NCBI RefSeq assembly: GCF_002802965.1
Contig: NZ_NXGA01000001.1
Location: 3,693,343 to 3,757,342, forward strand
Length of the DNA: 64,000 bases
Origin: Sporolactobacillus pectinivorans
Lineage (GTDB): Bacteria > Bacillota > Bacilli > Bacillales > Sporolactobacillaceae
Reading direction: 5' to 3'
Below, in pieces: positions 44,965-53,903 of the stretch. Numbering within the stretch: position 1 is the first letter of the stretch; every line of letters begins with the position of its first letter. The notes below the pieces were generated by a model, which was not told where the DNA came from, did no database searches, and worked only from the letters and a program-made list of their open reading frames with translations. The translations under genes and the position numbers were made by a program.

Positions 44965-47211
44965 TTAAAAAAGATACTGTGCAGTAACTGATCGGCTGGC
45001 ACTTGAAATCTCTTCTACGGGCCCTTCATAAATAATCTCACCGCCACGAGAACCGCCGTCCGGACCAATATCAATAATCCAATCTGCGCTGCGCATAACG
45101 TCAGTATTATGTTCAATCACGAGAACCGTATTCCCTTTACCTGCCAGATCATTAATAATACGAATGATGTTTTCAATGTCAGAAGTGTGTAACCCAGTTG
45201 TTGGCTCATCAAGGATATAAATATTCCCCTTTTTGTCCAATTCTTTTGCAATCTTCAGGCGCTGACTTTCACCACCAGAAAGGGTGTCAAGTGGTTGTCC
45301 TAACGATAGATAACCCAAACCAACATTTTGAACATTAGCTAATTTGGAACTAATTTTTGAATCATTGAAAAAGTCAAAGGCTTCTTCAATCGTCATATCC
45401 ATAATCTCAACAATATTTCTGCCCTTTAGCTTGTGGGAAAGAACTTTAGGATCATAACGAGTACCATGACACAGCGAACATTCAACTTCGGAATTATCCA
45501 TGAAAGCCAAATTTAATTCAATCACACCTTTACCACCGCATTTCGGACAAGCACCCGTCGAGTTGTAACTAAACAATCCCTCACTAACCTGATTGTGCTG
45601 AGCAAACAACTTGCGAATCTCATCCATAATGCCTGTATAGGTGGCGGAATTAGACCGATTATTTGCGTGCAGGGCACTTTGACTGATCCTGACGGCTTCC
45701 GGAAATTGTTTCGCAAAGACCTGTTCCACTAACGTACTCTTACCAGAGCCAGCAACGCCTGTAATGACTGTAAATAAACCAACCGGAACCGTCAAACTGA
45801 TGTTTTTCAAGTTGTGTAAGGAGCTTGGCTGACTGCTCATAAATTGTTTGGGTTGCCGCGGGGTATCATTAAATGGCAATCTGTGCGTTAAGTATTTACC
45901 AGTCAACGTATCCGATTTTAATAATTCTGGAAAGGTGCCAGTGAACATAATTTCACCGCCATGAATCCCAGCGTTAGGACCAACATCCACCACGAAATCC
46001 GCGATTTTAATCACATCGGGATCATGCTCCACCACAATAACGGTGTTTCCTTTGTCACGTAGTTTCAATAGTAAATCATTCAGTCGATGAACATCTCTTG
46101 GATGAAGCCCGGTACTTGGTTCATCCAAAATGTAAATTAAGTCAGTTAAACTATTTGACAAATATTTAACCGTTTTGACTCGCTGCGATTCACCACCCGA
46201 AAGTGTTGTCGTCTCACGCGTTAAGTTTAAATAGTCCAACCCAATTTCAATCAAATCGCCAATACGCTTTTTAATATCAGCAATGATCGGCGCCATGCGC
46301 TCGTCGTCAAATTGATCTAAGGTATGATCTAATTCATCCAGTTGCATATTGGTGAGTTCAAAAACATTTAAGCCGTTGATTTTTGAATCCAAAACTTGTT
46401 GATTATATCGCTGGCCATGGCACATATCGCAAGCTGCCATTTCTGTAAAACTTTCAATTTTTTTCTTATTTGCTGCGGTCATTTCTTTATTGGCCTTAAT
46501 GTTGAGACGAAAGAACTGCTTCGCAATCCCCTCATAATTGATCTTGCGTTTTACGCCATTAAAATCGACAGTGATTTTTTCCTCGCCATTCAGAAATAGA
46601 TCCATTTCGGCTTCATTAAAATCTTTAATGGGTTTCTCGTTATCAAACAACCCCGAATTCAATATCACTTGGAGATAAAACGATCCCTTTGAGTAGCCAG
46701 GCAATTGGATTGCCCCTTGTGCAATTGATTTTTCGCGATCAACGGCCTTATCCAGCTTTAAAACATAACTTCGCCCAATCCCCTGGCACTTAGGACACAT
46801 CCCCGCCGGATCGTTAAATGAAAATGCGTTGCTGCCGCCACCGTAATGCGGCTGACCGAAACGCGAGAATAACAGGCGGAAGAGGGGGTTAATATCACTA
46901 ATTGTGCCTAAAGTAGAACGGGCGTTACCGCCAAGCGGTTTCTGGTCAATAATAATGGCAGTCGAAAGATTGTGAATGTCATCAACATCGGGCCGCTTAT
47001 AGTGTGGTAAAAACGTACGAACAAAGCTGTTATAGGTACTGTTCCACTGCCGACCGGCTTCCTGGGCAATCGTGTCAAAGACAATCGACGATTTACCGGA
47101 CCCCGAAACCCCGGTGAACACGGTTAGCTTGTTTTTCGGAATCTTTAAGCTCACACTTTTGAGATTATTTTCACGATCATTAACAATTTCAATAAATTGA
47201 TTATTGGCCAT
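44965..47211 (-). CDS. UvrA-like ABC ATPase (UvrA2/drug-resistance type)
   Basis: 748-residue soluble tandem ABC protein. Walker A motifs GVSGSGKSSIVFD (about residue 34) and GVAGSGKSTLVEQ (about 480). Zinc knuckles CPKCQGIG / CDMCHGQRYN and CPKCGGKG / CSLCHGTRYD. Signatures LSGGESQRVKTV and LSGGESQRLKIA, Walker B IYILDEPSTGLHPRD and IYILDEPTTGLHTSD. About 200 residues shorter than repair UvrA (about 950), lacking the UvrB-binding insert, so it is the UvrA2 type linked to self-resistance against DNA-binding drugs in several bacteria. About 110 bases downstream of the GyrI-like gene on the same strand. Confidence 0.92.
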   Translation of the reverse strand: MANNQFIEIVNDRENNLKSVSLKIPKNKLTVFTGVSGSGKSSIVFDTIAQEAGRQWNSTYNSFVRTFLPHYKRPDVDDIHNLSTAIIIDQKPLGGNARSTLGTISDINPLFRLLFSRFGQPHYGGGSNAFSFNDPAGMCPKCQGIGRSYVLKLDKAVDREKSIAQGAIQLPGYSKGSFYLQVILNSGLFDNEKPIKDFNEAEMDLFLNGEEKITVDFNGVKRKINYEGIAKQFFRLNIKANKEMTAANKKKIESFTEMAACDMCHGQRYNQQVLDSKINGLNVFELTNMQLDELDHTLDQFDDERMAPIIADIKKRIGDLIEIGLDYLNLTRETTTLSGGESQRVKTVKYLSNSLTDLIYILDEPSTGLHPRDVHRLNDLLLKLRDKGNTVIVVEHDPDVIKIADFVVDVGPNAGIHGGEIMFTGTFPELLKSDTLTGKYLTHRLPFNDTPRQPKQFMSSQPSSLHNLKNISLTVPVGLFTVITGVAGSGKSTLVEQVFAKQFPEAVRISQSALHANNRSNSATYTGIMDEIRKLFAQHNQVSEGLFSYNSTGACPKCGGKGVIELNLAFMDNSEVECSLCHGTRYDPKVLSHKLKGRNIVEIMDMTIEEAFDFFNDSKISSKLANVQNVGLGYLSLGQPLDTLSGGESQRLKIAKELDKKGNIYILDEPTTGLHTSDIENIIRIINDLAGKGNTVLVIEHNTDVMRSADWIIDIGPDGGSRGGEIIYEGPVEEISSASRSVTAQYLF

Positions 47212-47322
47212 GGAGACCTCCAGTGAATTATTTTTATGGACGACCCAAAAGCTGCGGGAAGCTAAAACGCCAAGTCAGGACTAAAGTCCATAAATAAGGG
47301 ACACGACACTAAGCGTTTTAGC

Positions 47323-47799
47323 CTACTTTCTAACGACCGGAATCCAAATCTCACCGCTTACTTTGCCATCGATTTCGCTCGTTTTCACCGATGTGTTTGG
47401 ACCGCCAACATAAGCAAAATCAGTCACGTTACTCAAGACTTCACCAAAGGCAGCACCTTCTAATTGACCAAATAATTGTCCTTCATTGTCGGCTGAACCG
47501 GCAATGACCAGATATTCACCGGCGGGGAATTGAATCGCGCGGGAATCTTTGCCATCGGGCAGCTCAGCGTTACTTTGAACACCGGAGTAATACCACATCT
47601 CATTATTAACGGCTTCATTGACTGCAAATTCTAAGTCGTTATCCGCCAAATTTTTTAACTGATCCCAGCGACCGTCATTGATTACCGTCTGCCACCAAGC
47701 CGCTTTAGCAGCAGGGATTTGTGCGTAGTCGCCTGGCAGCCTTGTACCATAACCTAAAACAGTGAATGCTTCTTTTGTTTGAATTTCGTAAGCTGACAT
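47323..47799 (-). CDS. GyrI-like effector-binding domain protein
   Basis: 158-residue stand-alone GyrI-like (AraC effector-binding) protein. It begins MSAYEIQTKEAFTVLGYGTRL, with the conserved PAAKAAWWQTVINDGRW and a middle beta core ending VKTSEIDGKVSGEIWIPVVRK. The start is ATG 47799, with AAGGAGAT 6-9 bases upstream; a longer frame adds 16 non-conserved residues. Such domains bind small hydrophobic or cationic compounds, and GyrI itself protects gyrase. It heads the leftward unit with the UvrA-like gene and is divergent from a WYL-type regulator 84 bases away, which forms a compact three-gene module. Confidence 0.88.
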   Translation of the reverse strand: MSAYEIQTKEAFTVLGYGTRLPGDYAQIPAAKAAWWQTVINDGRWDQLKNLADNDLEFAVNEAVNNEMWYYSGVQSNAELPDGKDSRAIQFPAGEYLVIAGSADNEGQLFGQLEGAAFGEVLSNVTDFAYVGGPNTSVKTSEIDGKVSGEIWIPVVRK

Positions 47800-47883
47800 G
47801 TTTGTTATCTCCTTTAGTTTGATATACTTAGTGTAAAACTTAATCATGTCAAAAAATGATACCTTTTAAAAGGAAATTAAAAA

Positions 47884-48840
47884 ATGAAAAGAACTGAACG
47901 TTTAAATACAATGATGCGTTACATGAATAACCGGCAATTCTTTACGATCAGCGAATTGATGCGTGAGTTTGCCATTTCGCGCTCGACGGCGATTCGTGAT
48001 GTGCACGATATTGAAGCATTAGGAATGCCACTCGTGACAGAAGTTGGCCGTGATGGTGGTTATTCGATCATGCCAAATCAATTACTGCCGGCTGTGCAAT
48101 TTACAAACGATGAGCTCAAAGCATTATTTATCGCTTTTTTAGGAACAGCTAATCAACAACTGCCCTATTTACAAAATCGTAAAACGTTAAGTGAAAAACT
48201 ATTGGCCATTGCCTCAACCGGGCAACAAGACGAATTAATTGAGTTAAAGCACTTGCTGCAATTTGCAAACACCAACCCCAATAATGCCGACTTGCTGGAA
48301 CTGACCGATTTTGCCACACCAATGCTTAAAACGGTACTCGAACTCGCACTAAGGAGTCGCTATCTCATATTTGATTACCAAAAGCCGCACGATGGGCAGA
48401 TGACGCGACACGTGTACCTGTTAAATTTTTTCAATCGCAATGCAAATTGGTACGCAGTAACTTTTGATTTTTTGCGCCGAGAGCAGCGGACATTTCGAGT
48501 TGACCGTATTCAAGCTGCGCGTTTAGATGATCAGGCATCAATGCCGCAAAAACAACTCGCTGCGCTATTAAAGCTTAGCCGCCCTGAACCTAATTTAATC
48601 GTCAAGTTAGGCAAGTCAGCAATAAGCAAATTCAAACAAATGCACCTGCCAGCGCTTAGTTTGCACTATTTAGACGCTTTTCAACAAACAGCAAGATTTT
48701 CAGATTTTGTTGAGGCGCACAATCCGGAACGCTTGGCTTCTTACGCTGAGTGGCTGTTGTTTTTAGGGGACGAGTTAGAAGTTGTGAAGATGCCAAATGA
48801 ACTGCGAAACGTGATTCGAAAAAAGGTAGCCAAGTGGTGA
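47884..48840 (+). CDS. YafY-type transcriptional regulator (HTH_11 plus WYL)
   Basis: 318-residue DeoR-like regulator. The N-terminal HTH has RTERLNTMMRYMNNRQFFTI and ISRSTAIRDVHDIEALGMPL (about 1-50). The WYL domain follows at about 150-230 with YLIFDYQKPHDGQMTRHVYL and NWYAVTFDFLRREQRTFRVDRI; the aromatic NWY stands in for WYL. These domains sense nucleic acid or small ligands. It is divergent from the gyrI-like and uvrA-like genes and probably controls them and itself through the 84-base gap. Ribosome binding site is AAAGGA before ATG. Confidence 0.9.
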   Translation: MKRTERLNTMMRYMNNRQFFTISELMREFAISRSTAIRDVHDIEALGMPLVTEVGRDGGYSIMPNQLLPAVQFTNDELKALFIAFLGTANQQLPYLQNRKTLSEKLLAIASTGQQDELIELKHLLQFANTNPNNADLLELTDFATPMLKTVLELALRSRYLIFDYQKPHDGQMTRHVYLLNFFNRNANWYAVTFDFLRREQRTFRVDRIQAARLDDQASMPQKQLAALLKLSRPEPNLIVKLGKSAISKFKQMHLPALSLHYLDAFQQTARFSDFVEAHNPERLASYAEWLLFLGDELEVVKMPNELRNVIRKKVAKW

Positions 48841-48873
48841 GATCAAATAATTTATAAAAAATTTAACACTAAT

Positions 48874-48901
48874 TTGTCAGCAGTTTAGCACCTTGTATTA
48901 T
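48874..48901 (+). promoter_or_regulatory. Promoter of the two-component system genes
   Basis: TTGTCA (48874-48879), 16-base spacer, TATTAT (48896-48901), about 30 bases before the histidine kinase start. Confidence 0.6.
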
Positions 48902-48933
48902 TGTAAATAAACAAGGCATGAGGAGTGAACAAC

Positions 48934-50079
48934 ATGACAATTAAAAAGCGGCTTTTTATATCAAATATAATGATGATTATCATTCCAAGTGTCGTTACAA
49001 TTGTTGTCTTTTCAATCTGCGCCATGATTTTTAGAATGATGTTTCAAGAAACGCCAAACCTGAACCAAGTTGGAATTGATGCACATGAAGTCCGGGACGC
49101 ATCTATGAATGCCCTCATCGCGTTGCTTGCTTTTTTGGTTTTGGTCGGTTTCGTCACCGTAATGTACTTTACCAATCGCTTTCTGACAAAGTTTGTGTTT
49201 AAAAAAATTGAACAACCTCTGGAAATGCTGTCGGATGGCGTTCACCAGGTGAGTGACGGCAATCTGGATTATCGGCTCACTTATCAGCAAAATGACGAAT
49301 TCAAGCCAGTTTGTGAGGGCTTCAACAATATGGCTGCGCGACTGAAAGATTCCATCGAGGAAGTCCAAAAAAACGAGAGGAATCGGAAAGAACTGCTGTC
49401 CAGCATTTCACACGATCTACGTTCACCTTTGACTTCCATTAAAGCATTCGTGGAAGGTTTACTTGACGGTGTGGCTACGACACCTACATCACAGCGGGAG
49501 TATTTGGAGATTATCAAACAAAAAACAGATGACATTAACAGTATGGTGTCACAATTGCTTTGGTATTCAAAAATGGATATGGGCAACTACCCGATGTCAC
49601 CGGAAAAATTGGACATTGGGCGAGAACTTTCTGATTTTGTGACTGCTTCCAAGGAGGAATATAAAGCCAAAGGGCTGATGGTTCATGCAGGCGACATGTT
49701 TGCGTTTGCCAACAAATATATCTACGCTGACCCAGCACAACTTCGGAGCGTTTTTGCCAACATCTTAGACAACAGCGCCAAATACAAAAATAAAGATGCT
49801 GCTAACACATCCATTCATTGTGCGGCGAAAAACGGTGTAATCCATATCGTGTTTGAAGATGACGGGCCGGGTGTCCCGGAAGATTCACTTCCCAACCTTT
49901 TTGATGTATTCTATCGCGGCGATTTTTCAAGGAGTAATCCCCGTCAGGGAAGCGGATTGGGGCTTGCCATTGTTGCCAAAGCGGTAGAAAGGATGAACGG
50001 CACGATTTATGCCAAAAATCGCAAGGAAGGCGGCTTGTGTATGGTAATAGAAATCCCGGAGATGAGGAACGCGCGATGA
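48934..50079 (+). CDS. Sensor histidine kinase
   Basis: 381-residue membrane kinase. Two membrane segments (about 10-35 and 70-90) enclose a very short outside loop, typical of sensors that respond within the membrane or through a partner transporter. A HAMP-like linker is followed by the H box SISHDLRSPLTSIKAFVEGL (phospho-His about residue 160). N box FANILDNSAKYK, G1 FEDDGPGVPED and G2 GSGLGLAIVAKAVERM complete the catalytic domain. ATG 48934 has GAGGAG 8 bases upstream. Its stop overlaps the response regulator start (ATGA), so the two are co-translated. Confidence 0.93.
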   Translation: MTIKKRLFISNIMMIIIPSVVTIVVFSICAMIFRMMFQETPNLNQVGIDAHEVRDASMNALIALLAFLVLVGFVTVMYFTNRFLTKFVFKKIEQPLEMLSDGVHQVSDGNLDYRLTYQQNDEFKPVCEGFNNMAARLKDSIEEVQKNERNRKELLSSISHDLRSPLTSIKAFVEGLLDGVATTPTSQREYLEIIKQKTDDINSMVSQLLWYSKMDMGNYPMSPEKLDIGRELSDFVTASKEEYKAKGLMVHAGDMFAFANKYIYADPAQLRSVFANILDNSAKYKNKDAANTSIHCAAKNGVIHIVFEDDGPGVPEDSLPNLFDVFYRGDFSRSNPRQGSGLGLAIVAKAVERMNGTIYAKNRKEGGLCMVIEIPEMRNAR

Positions 50080-50765
50080 AAAAAATTTTGATTGTTGAAG
50101 ATGACCCTCAAATCGCCATGATTGAAAGAGATTACCTTGCCGTCAATGATTTTGAAGTCAAAATAGCACAAACAGGAGATGAGGGTATTCAAGAGGCGTT
50201 AGCCGAACAATACAACCTGATATTGCTTGACCTCATGTTGCCGGGAACAGACGGCTTTTCGGTATGCCGCACATTGCGGGAAACGCTGGATATTCCTATT
50301 ATCATAGTGACGGCCAAACAAGAGGATATTGACATGATTAAGGGGCTTGGACTGGGCGCGGACGATTATATCACAAAGCCTTTTTCGCCCAATGTTCTGA
50401 TTGCTCACGTCAAGGCGAATCTCTCTCAATACGAGCGGCTAAAAAAGACCGGACACAGAAATATGAGTGAAATACGCGCCGGTGATATTTGTATTCAGAC
50501 AGGTTCCCGACGTGTGTTTGTCCAGGAGAGGGAAATTGAAGTCAAAAATAAGGAGTACGAATTGCTGCTGTTTCTCGTTACAAACATAGATATGGTGTTT
50601 AGTAAAGAAACGCTGTATGAGCGGATTTGGGGGTTTAACGCGCTCGGTGACAATGCTACAGTAGCCGTTCATATCAACCGTCTGCGTGAAAAAATAGAGC
50701 ATGACCCCGCAAATCCAAAGTATATCCAAACTGTTTGGGGAGCGGGCTACCGGTTCAAGGTATAA
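50076..50765 (+). CDS. OmpR-family response regulator
   Basis: 229-residue regulator. Receiver domain (1-115) begins MKKILIVEDDPQIAMIE, with acidic Glu9-Asp10-Asp11, phospho-Asp in NLILLDLMLPG (about 53) and Lys in DYITKPFSP (about 103). The C-terminal winged helix (about 135-229) contains NKEYELLLFLVTN, GDNATVAVHINRLREKIE and VWGAGYRF. It partners the kinase upstream and very likely binds the phased repeats in front of the ABC genes at 50845-50872. ATG is the one overlapping the kinase stop. Confidence 0.94.
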   Translation: MKKILIVEDDPQIAMIERDYLAVNDFEVKIAQTGDEGIQEALAEQYNLILLDLMLPGTDGFSVCRTLRETLDIPIIIVTAKQEDIDMIKGLGLGADDYITKPFSPNVLIAHVKANLSQYERLKKTGHRNMSEIRAGDICIQTGSRRVFVQEREIEVKNKEYELLLFLVTNIDMVFSKETLYERIWGFNALGDNATVAVHINRLREKIEHDPANPKYIQTVWGAGYRFKV

Positions 50766-50774
50766 ACAATACGG

Positions 50775-50822
50775 AAAAACGCAACTTTGGGCAGCGTGAA
50801 CTGCCAAAAGCTGCGTTTTTTG
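50775..50822 (+). terminator. Terminator after the response regulator
   Basis: AAAAACGCA pairs with TGCGTTTTT and an inner stem TGGCAG-like/CTGCCA adds to it; T run follows. Separates the regulator pair from the ABC genes. Confidence 0.8.
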
Positions 50823-50844
50823 TTTTCACTCTGCTCATTGTCCA

Positions 50845-50872
50845 GTTTATAAAAAGTTTATGAACGGTTTAA
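50845..50872 (+). promoter_or_regulatory. Three helically phased GTTTAT repeats (response regulator site)
   Basis: GTTTAT at 50845, GTTTAT at 50856 and GTTTAA at 50867, exactly 11 bases apart. OmpR-type regulators bind such tandem direct repeats. About 40 bases on, TATACT (near 50906-50911) could be the -10 of a promoter with a poor -35, as expected for an activated promoter. Confidence 0.7.
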
Positions 50873-50941
50873 CCTCGTTTTATTAGGATTTTCAGTAGCG
50901 GACTTATACTTGAAACATCTTAAAGAAAGGTGGTTATACGT

Positions 50942-51853
50942 ATGGATTATTTACTTCAAACAAAAGAGGTATCCAAGAGCTTCGGTGGCAAAATAGCTGT
51001 TGACCACGTGTCTCTCGGTGTAAAAAAAGGTGACATCTACGGCTTCATCGGAGAAAATGGAGCCGGAAAAACAACGCTTATGCGTATGGCCTGCGGCCTG
51101 GCAAAGGCTACCAGCGGTGAAATTATATTATTCGGAAGCCATGACCTCGTTTCTCAACGACATAGGATGGGCTGTACAATTGAAAACCCGGCGCTGTATC
51201 CGTCCATGACGGCAATGGAAAACATGGAAGCACAGCGTTTGCTGCTCGGCATTAAGGATGAAAAGGTATCGGAAAAGTTGCTGGATACAGTCGGACTTAG
51301 CAGGACGGGCAAGAAAAAAGCAAAAAATTTCTCCCTCGGTATGAAACAGCGGCTGATGATTGCTCTGTCGCTTTTAGGTGACCCGGAACTACTCGTACTC
51401 GATGAGCCGACAAACGGCCTTGACCCCATGGGTATAAAGGAAGTCCGTGACTTGTTTCTGCATCTGAACGAAGATCGTGATATGACGATACTGATTTCAA
51501 GTCACATCCTCGGTGAATTGGAGAAGATCGCCACCCGTTACGGAATTATCAGCAACGGAAAAATGGTAGACGAATTTCAAGCAGATGAATTGAGTACCCG
51601 TTGCGGCAAAAACCTGCTGATATATGCAAATGACCCTCGGCAAACAAAAGAGATCATAAGCCATATGTTTGCGGACGCGCTGTGTGAGCAAACGCCTGAA
51701 AATGCGATCCGACTGAAAGGCCATCTCGAAGATGCCGGCCATATCAATACACAGCTCGTCAACGCCGGGATTACCGTAAATGCGTTGATACCGGAGGGTG
51801 AAAGCTTAGAGGACTATTTTATGAGTCTGATGGGAGGGAAAAAACGTGCTTAA
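50942..51853 (+). CDS. ABC exporter ATPase (BcrA/lantibiotic-immunity type)
   Basis: 303-residue ATPase. Walker A GFIGENGAGKTTLMR (about residue 36), signature FSLGMKQRLMIALSL (about 132), Walker B LLVLDEPTNGLDPMG and switch ISSHILGELEKIA. The C-terminal 90 residues form the regulatory tail usual for BcrA, SpaF or NisF-like proteins. ATG 50942 has AAAGG 9-10 bases upstream. Stop overlaps the permease start by 8 bases. Controlled probably by the two-component pair upstream; role in resistance to a cell-envelope peptide antibiotic is inference. Confidence 0.93.
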   Translation: MDYLLQTKEVSKSFGGKIAVDHVSLGVKKGDIYGFIGENGAGKTTLMRMACGLAKATSGEIILFGSHDLVSQRHRMGCTIENPALYPSMTAMENMEAQRLLLGIKDEKVSEKLLDTVGLSRTGKKKAKNFSLGMKQRLMIALSLLGDPELLVLDEPTNGLDPMGIKEVRDLFLHLNEDRDMTILISSHILGELEKIATRYGIISNGKMVDEFQADELSTRCGKNLLIYANDPRQTKEIISHMFADALCEQTPENAIRLKGHLEDAGHINTQLVNAGITVNALIPEGESLEDYFMSLMGGKKRA

Positions 51854-52649
51854 CATTTTAAAATCAGATTTTTATAAATTGAAAAAGAGCAGAGCTTTTT
51901 GGATTTGCACCGCTCTTTGCGTCATATTCGGTGCTATGATGGTTTTTTACATGCAAAAACAACTGGCAGCCGCCCAACTGTCGGGACATGACCATGACCT
52001 TGACCCGTTGGTTCCGCTTATTCCTCATGTCAGTGGTATCTTTATGATGGGGAATCTTATGTCAGTTTTGGGCAACACTCCGCACATTCTCATTATGGGT
52101 GTATTCACAGCTATATTCGTATCAAGTGAATTTATCTATGGAACGATGAAGAATACGCTCTCACGCGGAGCGGACCGAATCAAGGTCATTTTTTCTAAAT
52201 TCATAGTTTGCAGTATCGCTTCTCTTGTCATGCTCGGTGTGTATACGCTGGCAACGCTTATAACAGGAACGATGGTATGGGGATTTGATCCGCAAAAAGC
52301 CGCAACCTTCTTGGGAATACTCGCTATGCTACTGACACAAGCACTCCTAGTGCTTTCCTTTACTACAATTTTTGTCTTCACTTCTATGTCTATGCGTTCC
52401 AACGGTGGAGCGATCGCAGTCAATGTTATATGTGTTGTATTGGTATCTTTATTGCTCAGCGCAACCAGCTCGCTTTTGGGCCCTACTGTTGATTTAGGAA
52501 AGTATTGGCTTATGGGCAATATAACAACACTCGCAACCATCTCACCCGCATCCGGAGATATCACTCATGGAATACTCGTCGCACTTGGGTGGAGTGTTGC
52601 CGCCATTCTAGCGGGAATAGGGCTGTTTAAAAAACAGGATGTAAAGTAA
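51846..52649 (+). CDS. ABC exporter permease (ABC-2 like)
   Basis: 267-residue membrane protein with six helices: starts LNILKSDFYKLKKSRAFWIC, contains a long extracytoplasmic loop after helix 1 (SGHDHDLDPLVPLIPHVSG) and SEFIYGTMKNTLSRGADR after helix 2, a block found in bacitracin and lantibiotic-immunity permeases. GTG start, with GGGAGGG 8 bases upstream inside the ATPase gene. Only one permease gene follows, so it may act as a homodimer, unlike NisEG-type pairs. Confidence 0.9.
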   Translation: MLNILKSDFYKLKKSRAFWICTALCVIFGAMMVFYMQKQLAAAQLSGHDHDLDPLVPLIPHVSGIFMMGNLMSVLGNTPHILIMGVFTAIFVSSEFIYGTMKNTLSRGADRIKVIFSKFIVCSIASLVMLGVYTLATLITGTMVWGFDPQKAATFLGILAMLLTQALLVLSFTTIFVFTSMSMRSNGGAIAVNVICVVLVSLLLSATSSLLGPTVDLGKYWLMGNITTLATISPASGDITHGILVALGWSVAAILAGIGLFKKQDVK

Positions 52650-52667
52650 ACCTGAAAGCCGACGTGA

Positions 52668-52706
52668 CGAAAGGCCTTGTCCATGCATACGAGACAAGGC
52701 CTTTCG
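52668..52706 (+). terminator. 14-bp perfect hairpin after the ABC genes
   Basis: CGAAAGGCCTTGTC, 11-base loop, GACAAGGCCTTTCG. It lies 19 bases after the permease stop but lacks a T run, so termination is probable from position rather than sequence. Confidence 0.55.
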
Positions 52707-53903
52707 CAATGGACACAAATATGAAGCAAATGAAGCAAGATATTTGTATCTTTATGTATGCACTGATATGCATACCATTTGAGCTTTTGAAATTTAAAGA
52801 GCTCCTTAATCGTTGAAAATTTTCTTGAACATCCCCATCGTCCCTGCTTATGATATAGGTGGTACGGTCTTTTACTATATATAGCCTTGATGAATATTTC
52901 AGATACATCTCTGGTACCACTTAATACGGGCGTCAATGGTTGTTCGCAAGGTTTTCCGTGATTCTGCGATGAGACATCAAGTGGGTAAAACATCTACAAA
53001 CATAAATTACTCACCCGGCTGGCCGAATAGGTAAAATAGTTCACCTAAAAAAGTCTCAACAAGTTAGTTAAGACTTTTTTTATTATGAGTAACTTTATTG
53101 AGAGAAAAATAAGACTGAAAATTGGTGATTTTAATGAAAAGTCGAATTATCACACCCGTCGCAATAATAGCCGCTATGCTTCTCTTCTTTTGGGTAACAA
53201 CGTGATCACATACTTGTTTTGCAGTTCAAAAATCAAGGTGATTGCATAACCTTACAAGTCGCAAAGCTCATGAACTAAGGTTCTTGATTAAATAGAAAGA
53301 CACCACTCTTTTTGATACAGTGAATTTGACCGAAACACTACCAATCAGAAAAGGTGTCTTTCCCGTGATAGCAAATATCATCACAGTAATCGACCCCCTG
53401 GAGGCACCGATATAGCTACCGCCCATTATAAAGATAAAAAATAAAATAACAGCAGCACTCGAATCAAGAACCGCTACTGTAGCAAGGTTACTCGTGTATC
53501 CATTCTTTTATTCAAGCATAAATTTCATGAGATTTCATGACAAAAAAATTCTTTACTGCTCTATAATTAATGAAATAGACTATTCCGTAGTTGACAATTA
53601 TCACGCAATTAGATAAAGACTTAATGGAAGAAAGAAATACGGTGGATTTTTTGGATACAAGCGATCCGTTAGCTCGTCACAGTAAAATTACAGGCAGCAT
53701 CTATGCGGATTATATGTCAATGTCAATAAGATGATTGGTTCTGCGAGCCCTAATTAAATATTCTGCAAATCAATCACTCTTCTAAAAATCTTCTCTCACC
53801 TTCTGCTCGATAAAAAGCAAGCGGTTCAAAGTAATTCAAGTAGCTTTTTTTAAATAAACTATAAAACCTGTGGAAGCGTGTCCAAAATGGAACATGAGGA
53901 GTG
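52707..53903. other. Gene-free stretch with debris and insertion relics
   Basis: About 1.2 kb without a credible intact gene. A hairpin AAAAAAGTCT / AGACTTTTTTT (53047-53082) looks like a terminator. A 23-codon frame at 53134-53205 codes for a hydrophobic peptide (MKSRIITPVAIIAAMLLFFW) with a weak site upstream; it may be the head of a lost membrane protein. GAAAGACACC (53295-53304) and GGTGTCTTTC (53353-53362) form an inverted pair resembling the leader of a lost transposase. A frame at about 53624-53734 (VDFLDTSDPLARHSKITGSI) has no ribosome binding site. Confidence 0.4.

Noticed and set aside
52627..52993. Minus-strand frames of 97 and 142 codons after the ABC permease
   Set aside because: They overlap each other in different frames, contain the hairpin at 52668-52706 and show no family motif; at most a remnant.
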